A stretch of 64,000 nucleotides of DNA from Dickeya fangzhongdai (GTDB lineage: Bacteria; Pseudomonadota; Gammaproteobacteria; Enterobacterales; Enterobacteriaceae). Position numbers and translations under genes: made by a program. Location of the stretch: NCBI RefSeq assembly GCF_002812485.1, contig NZ_CP025003.1, positions 4,154,001 to 4,218,000 of the forward strand, given 5' to 3'. Shown here one piece after another: positions 1-7,141 of the stretch. The notes beneath the pieces were generated by a model that was not told where the DNA came from, ran no database searches, and saw only the letters and a program-made list of their open reading frames with translations. Each line of letters starts with the position of its first letter. The stretch's first letter is position 1.

Positions 1-1
1 C

Positions 2-520
2 GACCCGCACGCCTGGAACAGCATGAAAAACGGCATCACCTACGCCCACAATATCGTCGATGCGCTGGTCAAAGCCGACCCGGAACACGCCGATGATTAC
101 CGCAAACAGGGCGACAGCTACATTCAGCAGCTACAACAACTGGATGACTACGCCACCCAAACGTTTTCCGCTATTCCGAAGGAAAAGCGCAAGGTGCTGA
201 CCAGCCATGACGCCTTCGGCTATTTCGCCGCCGCCTACGGCGTACGCTTCCTGTCGCCGATCGGTTACTCCACCGAGTCCGAAGCCAGCAGCAAAACCGT
301 CGCCAAACTGATCAATCAGATCAAGAAAGAGCACGTGAAACTGTACTTCATCGAGAATCAGACCGATCCGCGTCTGGTGAAACAGATCGCCGACGCCAGC
401 GGCGCGCAGCCGGGCGGCGAACTCTATCCGGAAGCGCTGACCGACAGCAACGGCCCGGCCGCTACCTACACCGCCGCGTTTAAACACAACGTCGACACCA
501 TTGCGGCAGGCATGAAGTAA
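2..520 (+). CDS. Metal ABC transporter substrate-binding protein, 3' part (cluster 9, ZnuA/SitA/YfeA type)
   Basis: The reading frame is open from the window edge, so the start lies upstream. The visible 172 codons begin with Asp-Pro-His-Ala-Trp, the usual place of the first metal-binding histidine in cluster 9 binding proteins. They continue with Ser-His-Asp-Ala-Phe-Gly-Tyr-Phe (second histidine), Phe-Ile-Glu-Asn (acidic ligand) and a C-terminal Leu-Thr-Asp-Ser loop. Such proteins carry Zn2+, Mn2+ or Fe2+ in the periplasm to an ABC permease. Zinc proteins usually have a His-rich loop, but that region lies outside the window, so the metal cannot be assigned. It seems unrelated in function to the cluster that follows. 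Confidence 0.85.
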   Translation, partial: DPHAWNSMKNGITYAHNIVDALVKADPEHADDYRKQGDSYIQQLQQLDDYATQTFSAIPKEKRKVLTSHDAFGYFAAAYGVRFLSPIGYSTESEASSKTVAKLINQIKKEHVKLYFIENQTDPRLVKQIADASGAQPGGELYPEALTDSNGPAATYTAAFKHNVDTIAAGMK

Positions 521-554
521 TCGGGATAAAACCGGCCACGGCTATTTTCTTATT

Positions 555-578
555 TCGCCCGGCGGCAGCGTCGGGCGA
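555..578 (+). terminator. Possible terminator hairpin after the metal-binding protein gene
   Basis: A 7-bp perfect stem (555-561 with 572-578, TCGCCCG/CGGGCGA) with a 10-nt loop lies 34 bp past the stop codon. It is followed by an A-rich rather than T-rich run, so intrinsic termination on the plus strand is uncertain. Confidence 0.35.
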
Positions 579-1026
579 CGCAATAAAAACCCTTCAAATT
601 ATATCAACCAAATAAAAAACCCCACGCGATAAAAATATAATAAAAGCATTTATTAGAAATTAATTTAAATATTAATTTATTCAAATCCCTCTATTACCCG
701 AAAAAAGCAACCGTTTGCATTCCGAATAAAAAAGCGTAGTATGCCTTTCGTTACAATAAGGCAACATTGCATCACCCATATATTTAACCAGCACCCTGAA
801 ACACGCCGCCATGTCGGATATTTCCAGACATGATGGATTATTGGCGTTTTATACCTGACTAATTCACGTTGCGGGGCAACACGCCTGCGTGTTGAACAAC
901 GCACCAGCAACCTGAAGCGTGACGGGTATATCGATTGATGAAAGAGACAATTATTCATTGTTGAAGGCAGGGACAATTCTCGTCCCTATTCACGGTTTTA
1001 CCGAAACGGAATTTAACAGAGGATTT
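579..1026. promoter_or_regulatory. AT-rich leader upstream of the monooxygenase-led cluster
   Basis: About 450 bp hold no convincing gene. Bases 585-730 are strikingly AT-rich compared with the flanking coding sequence, as expected of a promoter or a silenced accessory locus. A small perfect hairpin (AGGGAC at 969-974 with GTCCCT at 982-987, 7-nt loop) sits 40 bp before the chosen start of the first cluster gene and could influence its translation. An in-frame GTG at 919 would extend that gene by 36 residues across this leader. I prefer the later ATG. Confidence 0.4.
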
Positions 1027-2439
1027 ATGTCTGATTATCTACAGAGGATGCAAAAACCCCGGAATGTTTATGTTAATGGCGAACCGGTCAGTCATCTCTC
1101 CCGACATCCCATGTTCTGCGGCGCTATTCGGTTTATCAATCGCTATTATGAATTACAGCAGCAGGACCCGGCCGTACATCTGGTTAATCACGAGTACGCC
1201 GCCAGCCTGCTGATCCCCCGCTCCATTGAAGACCTGAGACAAAAAGGCCGCTCCTACAAAGCGGTGGCGGACACCTCCTACGGCATGCTGGGCAGAACGC
1301 CGGACTTCATCAACAGCGCGATTGCGGCCATCGCCAGTCATGCGGAAGCGCTGGGACGCGACCAGTATTGCGATTACGCGCATAACGCCCGCCGTTATTA
1401 CGACTACTGCCGGGAGAATAACCTGTATGTCTCGCATGCGGCCATCAATCCGCAGGTGGACCGCAGCCGCGCGCTGTCCGAACTGCGCAGCCCATCCGCC
1501 GGCGTCAGGGTAACCCACTACGACAGCAACGGCATTACCGTCAGCGGCGCCAAGATGATCGCCACGCTGACGCCGGTTTCCGACGAAGTGCTGATCTTTA
1601 ACATGCCCGGCCTGACCGAGAACGACAAAGACTTCGCCATCGCCTTTACCCTTGATGTCACCGACCCCAATCTCAGGATGCTGTGCCGCAAAACCCTGAC
1701 CTATCCGGAACACTCGCCGCTCGACCATCCCATCGCCAATCTGTTTGATGAAATCGACTGCCTGCTGCTGCTGGATAACGTTCAGGTGCCCTGGGAACGG
1801 GTGCTGATTTTCCGCGACGTGGAGAAATCCAACGCGTTCTACGACAGAACCAAGGCCCGCAACCATACCGGCCATCAGGGCATCATCCGGGGGCAAGCCA
1901 AAGCCGAATTGCTGACCGGCGTCGCCACCCGCATTGCGCAAACGCTGGGGCTGGACCGGTTTCTGCACGTGCAGGAGAAGTTGGGGCGTATGACCACCAG
2001 CCTTGATTTGCTCAAAGGCGCTATCCAGCTTGCCGAAAACGCGGCGACCATCGACGACCACGGCGTCTGCAACCCCGACATCAGCGCCATTCAGGCGATC
2101 CGCTACCATTTCCCTTTATGGTACAAAGACATGCAGCAAACCATCCAGTCGCTGTGCGCGGGTTCGATGCTATCGATTCCCGATGCCGTCACGCTGGGCG
2201 TTCTGCCGCCGCAGCAGCAGGACGAACTGTTCGATCCATACCGGACCGCGCTGCTGAATCTGGGCTGGGACCTGACCGGCGACGGCTTCGGCCAGCGACA
2301 AATGGTGTATGAAATCTACCACGCCGGCGATCCGCTGCGTATTGCCGCCAAACATCATCAGGAATATGACAAACGGGATCTTCTCGCGACGCTCGATCAG
2401 CTGCTGCATTCATCCTGCCAGGAGAGAAACCATGATTAG
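1027..2439 (+). CDS. HpaB/PvcC-family flavin-dependent monooxygenase (4-hydroxyphenylacetate 3-hydroxylase family)
   Basis: A 470-residue member of the two-component FADH2-dependent monooxygenases (HpaB, PvcC), which hydroxylate phenolic or similar substrates with flavin supplied by a separate reductase. No reductase gene is seen nearby. Family landmarks: Asn-Gly-Glu-Pro-Val near residue 16, Gly-Arg-Thr-Pro-Asp-Phe at 89-94, the His137 loop before Asn-Pro-x-x-Asp-Arg, Val-Ser-Gly-Ala-Lys around 178, and a C-terminal Glu-Ile-Tyr-His-Ala-Gly. In HpaB the position of Phe94 is a tyrosine (Gly-Arg-Thr-Pro-Asp-Tyr) involved in phenol recognition, so the substrate may differ. The ATG at 1027 follows AGAGG and aligns with the HpaB N-terminus; a GTG at 919 is the alternative. 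Its end overlaps the Nudix gene by 8 nt. Confidence 0.85.
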   Translation: MSDYLQRMQKPRNVYVNGEPVSHLSRHPMFCGAIRFINRYYELQQQDPAVHLVNHEYAASLLIPRSIEDLRQKGRSYKAVADTSYGMLGRTPDFINSAIAAIASHAEALGRDQYCDYAHNARRYYDYCRENNLYVSHAAINPQVDRSRALSELRSPSAGVRVTHYDSNGITVSGAKMIATLTPVSDEVLIFNMPGLTENDKDFAIAFTLDVTDPNLRMLCRKTLTYPEHSPLDHPIANLFDEIDCLLLLDNVQVPWERVLIFRDVEKSNAFYDRTKARNHTGHQGIIRGQAKAELLTGVATRIAQTLGLDRFLHVQEKLGRMTTSLDLLKGAIQLAENAATIDDHGVCNPDISAIQAIRYHFPLWYKDMQQTIQSLCAGSMLSIPDAVTLGVLPPQQQDELFDPYRTALLNLGWDLTGDGFGQRQMVYEIYHAGDPLRIAAKHHQEYDKRDLLATLDQLLHSSCQERNHD

Positions 2440-2788
2440 ATGCGCCTGCCTGGTTCATTATCTGAATAATCAATTGCTGGTCGTAAAACCCCGAAATAAG
2501 AATGTCTGGTATCTACCGGGCGGCAAAATTAATGACGGAGAGAATATTCGCACCGCATTAATTCGGGAATTGCAGGAAGAATTGAATATCCAGTTACGCG
2601 AAGAAGACATGACGTATCTGCGCAGCGTTATCGGTCCATCACATGATTATTCCGACGACACGCTACTGCATTGTTTTACGACGTCGGCGTCACTGAATAT
2701 TCGGCCGGATAATGAAATTGAACAGGTGAAATATATTACTTCCGGCGATGTTGAGGTAGCGCCTCTGGTGACCGCATTTATCAGGTGA
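2432..2788 (+). CDS. Nudix hydrolase
   Basis: A small 118-residue Nudix domain. The Nudix box begins at the Gly-Gly-Lys-Ile-Asn-Asp-Gly-Glu segment (about residues 29-36) and continues to Arg-Glu-Leu-Gln-Glu-Glu-Leu-Asn-Ile. The catalytic Arg-Glu and Glu-Glu are intact, and the usual final glycine is replaced by asparagine. The family hydrolyses X-linked nucleoside diphosphates and related pyrophosphates. The ATG overlaps the monooxygenase end by 8 nt after a GGAGAG ribosome site inside that gene, so the two are translationally coupled. The coding sequence looks more AT-rich than its neighbours. In context it may cleave a nucleotide intermediate; this is inference. Confidence 0.85.
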   Translation: MIRCACLVHYLNNQLLVVKPRNKNVWYLPGGKINDGENIRTALIRELQEELNIQLREEDMTYLRSVIGPSHDYSDDTLLHCFTTSASLNIRPDNEIEQVKYITSGDVEVAPLVTAFIR

Positions 2789-2792
2789 CAAT

Positions 2793-4010
2793 ATGATTTA
2801 TCATTCAAATCGTCTAAAAAGCATCATGCAAGAGCATGATGTTGAGATGGTTATCGCCGCAACGGCGCAGAACATCAAATATTTTTCCGGCTTTATGCCC
2901 GTAGTGAAAACGCTGCGGCCTTATCAGGGCGAATGCTACGTCATGATTACCGCCAGCAACGTCGGGCAGATCCACCTGGTACATGCGATCGGCGAAATCG
3001 ATCAGGTGCTGGATAGTCCGAGCGACATCGGGCTGGTGCATACCTACGGCACGTTTTTCCGTGAGCCGAACGATGAAGTCATGCTCAACGATGAGGAACG
3101 CCGCCTGCAGTTGTATTCCTGCCAGAACACGGCGTTCGCCGATGCGGAAACCGCGTTAATACAGGCTGTCGCCGCGCTGATTTCCCCCGAAATGCGCCGA
3201 ATCGGCATCGACGAAGACGGCCTGCACGCCATGACGCTGCTCACGTTGCAACGCACATTCCCGGCGATCCGCTTTGTGCCGTTTTCCGCCATGCTGCACC
3301 GCACCCGGCAGGTCAAAACCACGTTTGAAATCGAACAGTTGTCCGCCTCCGCCATCAACAACGAAAAAGCCGTGCGCCATGTCTGCGAGCACGTACACGC
3401 CGGCATGCCGGAAACCGAAATCGTCCGGCTATTCAATGCCTCGCTGGCGGGCGACGGCAGCATTCCCGATCTTACGATGTTGAAAATCGGTCGGCATGCC
3501 GTCGGCGGCCAACGCCTGCCTCGCGTGGAGAACCGTCTGCAACGCGGCGACGTACTCTGGTTCGACGCCGACGCCAGTTATCAGGGGTTCTGGTCCGATA
3601 TCGCCCGCACCGTGATTTTCGATCACGACAACGAGGAGTACCGGGAAAAGTACGGCGCGCTGAAGCAAGGCATGGACCTCGCACTGCAACAGATTGAACC
3701 CGGTATGACGGGGCGGGACGTCTTTCATATGGTGATGGACAAGATTAACAGCAGAGGCCTGTTTCACTACCGCCGCCATCACGTCGGACACGGCATCGGG
3801 CTGGAGCCGTATGAACTGCCGCTGCTGGGCCCCAACGACACGACGCCGATTGAAGAAGGCATGGTCCTGTCCGTCGAAACGCCCTACTACCAGTTTGGCA
3901 CCGGGGCGCTGCACATTGAATCTCCGCTGCTGGTTGCCCGCCAGCACAATATCTGCCTGACCCGCGAATGGGCGCCTGAATGGACTGTCATTAAAGGAAT
4001 GTCACTATGA
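2793..4010 (+). CDS. M24-family metallohydrolase (Xaa-Pro aminopeptidase / creatinase fold)
   Basis: 405 residues with an N-terminal creatinase-type domain and a C-terminal pita-bread domain. All five metal ligands of the M24 peptidases are present: Asp258, Asp269, His333 (in His-His-Val-Gly-His-Gly-Ile-Gly), Glu362 and Glu376. A two-metal hydrolase is therefore likely, rather than creatinase, which lacks metal. The family cleaves Xaa-Pro or other amide bonds; in this setting it may hydrolyse an amide or ureido bond of a pathway intermediate, which is inference. The start follows AGGTGA, 4 nt after the Nudix stop. The stop overlaps the next start as ATGA. Confidence 0.85.
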   Translation: MIYHSNRLKSIMQEHDVEMVIAATAQNIKYFSGFMPVVKTLRPYQGECYVMITASNVGQIHLVHAIGEIDQVLDSPSDIGLVHTYGTFFREPNDEVMLNDEERRLQLYSCQNTAFADAETALIQAVAALISPEMRRIGIDEDGLHAMTLLTLQRTFPAIRFVPFSAMLHRTRQVKTTFEIEQLSASAINNEKAVRHVCEHVHAGMPETEIVRLFNASLAGDGSIPDLTMLKIGRHAVGGQRLPRVENRLQRGDVLWFDADASYQGFWSDIARTVIFDHDNEEYREKYGALKQGMDLALQQIEPGMTGRDVFHMVMDKINSRGLFHYRRHHVGHGIGLEPYELPLLGPNDTTPIEEGMVLSVETPYYQFGTGALHIESPLLVARQHNICLTREWAPEWTVIKGMSL

Positions 4011-5077
4011 GCGAACACCATACCCAAACCGTTAACCCTACCCAGACCGTCAACCACACTCAGATCGTCAACCATACTCAGATCGTCAACCATACTCACG
4101 AACTGATCGGTCACACCCCGGTCTATCGGTTGCAGCATGATTTCGTGCCGGCAGGAAAATCCTGCTACATCAAACTGGAGCAGTTCAATCCTAATCTGAG
4201 CATCAAGGATCGCACCGCCTGGGGACTTATCAGTCAGGCGCTGGCGGACGGGCGGCTGAAACGGGACGGCGTCATCGTCGAATCCACCTCGGGTAATCTG
4301 GGCAAGTCGCTGGCGATGATCGGCGCCTCGCTGGGCATCAAGGTCATGGTGGTCGTTGACCCGAAAATTTCGCAAACCACGCTCAACTGGTTCAAAGCCT
4401 ACGGCGCCGAGGTGATTTGCGTTACCGAGCCGGACGCCAGCGGCGGTTACCAATCCCGGCGCATCGAAAAAGTCAAAGAACTGCTGAACCGGCTTCCGAA
4501 CGCCTATTGGCCGAATCAGTACGACAACCCTGACAATCCCGCCTATCACGAAGCCAATACCGCCGGTGAATTTGACGATCTGGCGTTCGACATGCTGGTG
4601 GGCTGCGTCAGCACCGGCGGTCATCTTTCCGGCATCGCCAAAGGCATCAAGGCGCGCCACCCCGGCAAGAAAGTACTGGCCTGCGATGTCGTCGGCTCCG
4701 CCGTGCTGGGCGGCCAGTTTCGGCCTTATCTGCTCAACGGCATCGGGCTGGCCTGGCGGTCGGACAATACGGCGCTGGAGCAATTTGACGACATCATGAA
4801 AGTGCCGGACCAACTGGCGATTTCGATGTGTCACGAGATTGCCGCCAGCCGCGGGCTGTTGTTGGGCGGGTCGGCGGGTCTGGTGCTCTTCGCCGGTCTG
4901 GTTGCGCTGCAACGCAGCGATATCAACAGCGTGGTCGTGGTCGCGCCGGACACCGGCGTCAACTATCTGGATAGCCTTTACGATCGCGACTGGCTACAGC
5001 ACAAAGGGGTCGCGCTGCTCGACAGACCGGCGCTGCAGCATCACATCACCCATTTCAATCCGTACGATTATGACTGA
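4007..5077 (+). CDS. PLP-dependent beta-substituted alanine synthase, SbnA-like (cysteine synthase family)
   Basis: A 356-residue fold-type II PLP enzyme. Lys67 in Ser-Ile-Lys-Asp-Arg is the Schiff-base lysine. Ser-Thr-Ser-Gly-Asn-Leu-Gly is the substrate loop, Ser-Thr-Gly-Gly-His the phosphate-binding loop, and Gly-Gly-Ser-Ala-Gly lies near the C-terminus. Several stretches (Val-Val-Asp-Pro-Lys-Ile-Ser, Glu-Pro-Asp-Ala-x-Gly-Gly-Tyr, Tyr-Trp-x-Asn-Gln-Tyr) resemble SbnA, which joins O-phosphoserine and glutamate on the way to 2,3-diaminopropionate in staphyloferrin B synthesis, more than CysK. No SbnB partner is present. Residues 6-29 are an unusual tandem hexapeptide repeat preceding the folded domain. 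Likely role: adding an aminocarboxyethyl group to a nitrogen nucleophile. Confidence 0.8.
   Translation: MSEHHTQTVNPTQTVNHTQIVNHTQIVNHTHELIGHTPVYRLQHDFVPAGKSCYIKLEQFNPNLSIKDRTAWGLISQALADGRLKRDGVIVESTSGNLGKSLAMIGASLGIKVMVVVDPKISQTTLNWFKAYGAEVICVTEPDASGGYQSRRIEKVKELLNRLPNAYWPNQYDNPDNPAYHEANTAGEFDDLAFDMLVGCVSTGGHLSGIAKGIKARHPGKKVLACDVVGSAVLGGQFRPYLLNGIGLAWRSDNTALEQFDDIMKVPDQLAISMCHEIAASRGLLLGGSAGLVLFAGLVALQRSDINSVVVVAPDTGVNYLDSLYDRDWLQHKGVALLDRPALQHHITHFNPYDYD
4022..4093 (+). repeat. Four tandem 18-bp units encoding a repeated His-Thr-Gln-Ile-Val-Asn-like hexapeptide
   Basis: Units lie at 4022-4039, 4040-4057, 4058-4075 and 4076-4093. The last two are identical and the first two differ at a few bases. 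The array sits in the 5' coding region of the SbnA-like gene, keeps the reading frame and adds a Thr/Gln/Asn/His-rich tail in front of the PLP domain. Confidence 0.95.
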
Positions 5078-6134
5078 GCACCTTCATCGCCTGATTACCC
5101 ACGTGCTGCGCCGTCTGCCGCCGGAATTCGCACACCGTTGCGCCATCAACGGACTGCGCTATGCGCCGCGCATCCGCGCAGGAACGCTGTCGGCCGAGCT
5201 GACGGCCGGTATGTCGCAACCGTTGCTGGGTAGGCATTTTTCGCACCCGATTGGGCTGGCGGCCGGTTTTGACAAAGATGCACAAGCCGTGAATGCGCTG
5301 GCGGCGCTGGGGTTTTCCTTCGTCGAAGCGGGCGCGGTGACGCCTTTGCCGCAGCCGGGCAACCCCAAGCCGAGGCTGTTCCGGTTTCCCAAACAGCAGA
5401 GCCTGATCAACCAGTATGGCTTCAACTCCCGCGGGCTGGATTACGTTGCCGCCAATCTGGCTCAGGTTCGACGCGACACGCCGGTGGGGATCAACATCGG
5501 CAAAAACAAACACAGCGACGATCCGCTGCAAGATTATGCAACCTGCGCATCGAGGCTGATGGAACAGGTAGATTTCATCACTCTCAATTTCTCGTCGCCC
5601 AATACGCCGGGCCTGCGCAGTCTGGTCGACGAAAAGCACCTGCGTCCGGTACTGGCGACGGTCCAGTCTCTCCGGCAGGCGTCGTCGGCACCGGCCAGAA
5701 TCTTGTTCAAGCTCTCGCCCGACATGGAACACAGCGCCGTTCGTGACCTGATTGAACTGCTCATCGAGCATCAGGTGGATGGGATTATCGTCAGCAACAC
5801 CACCACGCAAAGAGAGAGCATCGACCACCCGCAAGCACGCTCGCTTGGCGGCGGCTTGTCCGGCCTGGCGCTGAAAAAGCTGTCGGAACAGATGCTGGAA
5901 CGCGTCTATCCGCTGGCTAAAAACAGACTGGCGATTATCGCCTCCGGCGGCCTGTTCACCGGGCAGGATATTTACGACCGCATTATTCGCGGCGCCGATC
6001 TGGTGCAAATATTAACGTCGTTTGTCTATCACGGCCCCGGCATTATTTACACCATGCTGCGGCAACTGCGGGAAATTATGGACCAGCAAGGCATTCGTCA
6101 TTTATCTTCAATAAAAGGAAGTTACTATGAGTGA
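5070..6134 (+). CDS. Class 2 dihydroorotate dehydrogenase paralogue (PyrD-like)
   Basis: 354 residues matching quinone-linked class 2 PyrD. It has the N-terminal helical segment, Gly-Leu-Ala-Ala-Gly-Phe-Asp-Lys-Asp, Gly-Ile-Asn-Ile-Gly-Lys-Asn-Lys, and the catalytic loop Asn-Phe-Ser-Ser-Pro-Asn-Thr-Pro-Gly-Leu-Arg with Ser176 as base. Near the end Ser-Gly-Gly-Leu-Phe-Thr and Gly-Ala-Asp-Leu-Val-Gln bind FMN. The fold oxidises dihydroorotate to orotate at the inner membrane. Its operon of accessory genes makes it a probable second copy besides the housekeeping pyrD, which is not in this window. It overlaps the SbnA-like gene and the PyrE-like gene by 8 nt each. It may make orotate or an analogue, or act as a drug-resistant copy. 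Confidence 0.88.
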   Translation: MTEHLHRLITHVLRRLPPEFAHRCAINGLRYAPRIRAGTLSAELTAGMSQPLLGRHFSHPIGLAAGFDKDAQAVNALAALGFSFVEAGAVTPLPQPGNPKPRLFRFPKQQSLINQYGFNSRGLDYVAANLAQVRRDTPVGINIGKNKHSDDPLQDYATCASRLMEQVDFITLNFSSPNTPGLRSLVDEKHLRPVLATVQSLRQASSAPARILFKLSPDMEHSAVRDLIELLIEHQVDGIIVSNTTTQRESIDHPQARSLGGGLSGLALKKLSEQMLERVYPLAKNRLAIIASGGLFTGQDIYDRIIRGADLVQILTSFVYHGPGIIYTMLRQLREIMDQQGIRHLSSIKGSYYE

Positions 6135-6768
6135 TTTATCAGCGCGCGTCGCCAAATTTATTGTTGACGCCGAGATCATTATTTTTGGCGACTTCACGCT
6201 AAAATCCAAACGACAAAGCCCTTATTTTTTCAATTTCAGCCGGTTCTCCTCAGCAGAAAAGCTCAATACGCTGGCAAACTTCTACGCTGAATATATTCTG
6301 CGGGAAAATATCTCCGCGAATATTATTTATGGCCCGGCCTATAAAGGCATTCCATTGGCGATCGCCACCGCGCTGGCGTTATCCGGACGTAAACCGGGTA
6401 TCAGCTACGTCTTCAATCGCAAGGAAGCGAAGCAGTACGGCGACGGCGGCATTACCATCGGCGCCGATATCGCCAACCAGCCGCTGATCGTGCTGGATGA
6501 CGTCATGACCTCCGGCAAAACCGTAGCGGAAACACGCGAACGGGTAACGGAGCAACAAGGCGTCATCACCGACTATATTGTGGCTATCGACCGGCAGGAA
6601 GCGGACGACAGCGGGCGATATGCGCTGGAAAGCGTTCGACAGGAAAACACATTCCGCGTGTCCGCGCTGACCACCATCGCGGATATCCTGCAGGTGATGC
6701 GCCAGCGACCTCAGCACGCCGAACAGGTTCGCCGGATGGAAGCCTATCTATCGCGCTACTGCCAGTAA
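6127..6768 (+). CDS. Orotate phosphoribosyltransferase paralogue (PyrE-like)
   Basis: 213 residues, the same length as E. coli PyrE. It shares Phe-Thr-Leu-Lys-Ser, Ser-Pro-Tyr-Phe-Phe-Asn, Gly-Pro-Ala-Tyr-Lys-Gly-Ile-Pro and Phe-Asn-Arg-Lys-Glu-Ala-Lys. The PRPP-binding motif Leu-Ile-Val-Leu-Asp-Asp-Val-Met-Thr-Ser-Gly-Lys-Thr is at 120-132. PyrE transfers ribose-5-phosphate from PRPP to orotate. Housekeeping pyrE normally sits beside rph, so this coupled pyrD-pyrE pair is an accessory duplicate. No pyrF-like decarboxylase follows. The 8-nt overlap with the PyrD-like gene implies coordinated translation. Confidence 0.88.
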   Translation: MSDLSARVAKFIVDAEIIIFGDFTLKSKRQSPYFFNFSRFSSAEKLNTLANFYAEYILRENISANIIYGPAYKGIPLAIATALALSGRKPGISYVFNRKEAKQYGDGGITIGADIANQPLIVLDDVMTSGKTVAETRERVTEQQGVITDYIVAIDRQEADDSGRYALESVRQENTFRVSALTTIADILQVMRQRPQHAEQVRRMEAYLSRYCQ

Positions 6769-6788
6769 CACCGCGGCGACGCAGCGAA

Positions 6789-6822
6789 TCCCCAGTCACC
6801 AGCATCAGCAGGTGACTGGGGA
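6789..6822 (+). promoter_or_regulatory. Perfect 12-bp stem-loop between the PyrE-like and LOG-like genes
   Basis: The left arm at 6789-6800 (TCCCCAGTCACC) pairs perfectly with the right arm at 6811-6822 across a 10-nt loop. No T-run follows, so it resembles an mRNA 3'-end stabiliser, attenuator or Rho-linked end more than a classical intrinsic terminator. It begins 20 bp after the PyrE-like stop. Confidence 0.7.
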
Positions 6823-7141
6823 ACCAACGCACAGGATGACGGATATATGCTTGCGCGATACCGCTGTCAGGTGGTGAATCGCTCTCATAAACCATCCGAA
6901 TAATAATTAACGAAACCAGTTAGGGTTTATTTTAAAATCAGTAGATTATTATTTCGCTTATCATTTATCACACCGACAACCTGAAGCAGGAAGAATATAT
7001 TACCGGCTATTTCTCGCTGAATAACATCGCTTGATTGCCCCTGACACTTCCAGTACCCTCATTGCTCTCCGGTATATTTGCCCGCAGCGCCAGACTCTGG
7101 ATTTATTTCATTGCTGGCACCGCCTGACTAAAAGGGAATAT
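6823..7141 (+). promoter_or_regulatory. Gap upstream of the LOG-like gene
   Basis: About 320 bp without a convincing gene separate the coupled operon from the LOG-like gene. The segment 6895-6975 is AT-rich and is the best place for a separate promoter. An in-frame upstream start at 7031 exists, but it lacks a good ribosome site and would add residues foreign to the family. Confidence 0.4.

Noticed and set aside
677..976. Small minus-strand gene in the AT-rich leader
   Set aside because: No ribosome site, domain or sensible composition; the region looks regulatory.
919..1026. N-terminal extension of the monooxygenase from a GTG at 919
   Set aside because: No good ribosome site, and the extra residues do not match the family. 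The ATG at 1027 fits the alignment.
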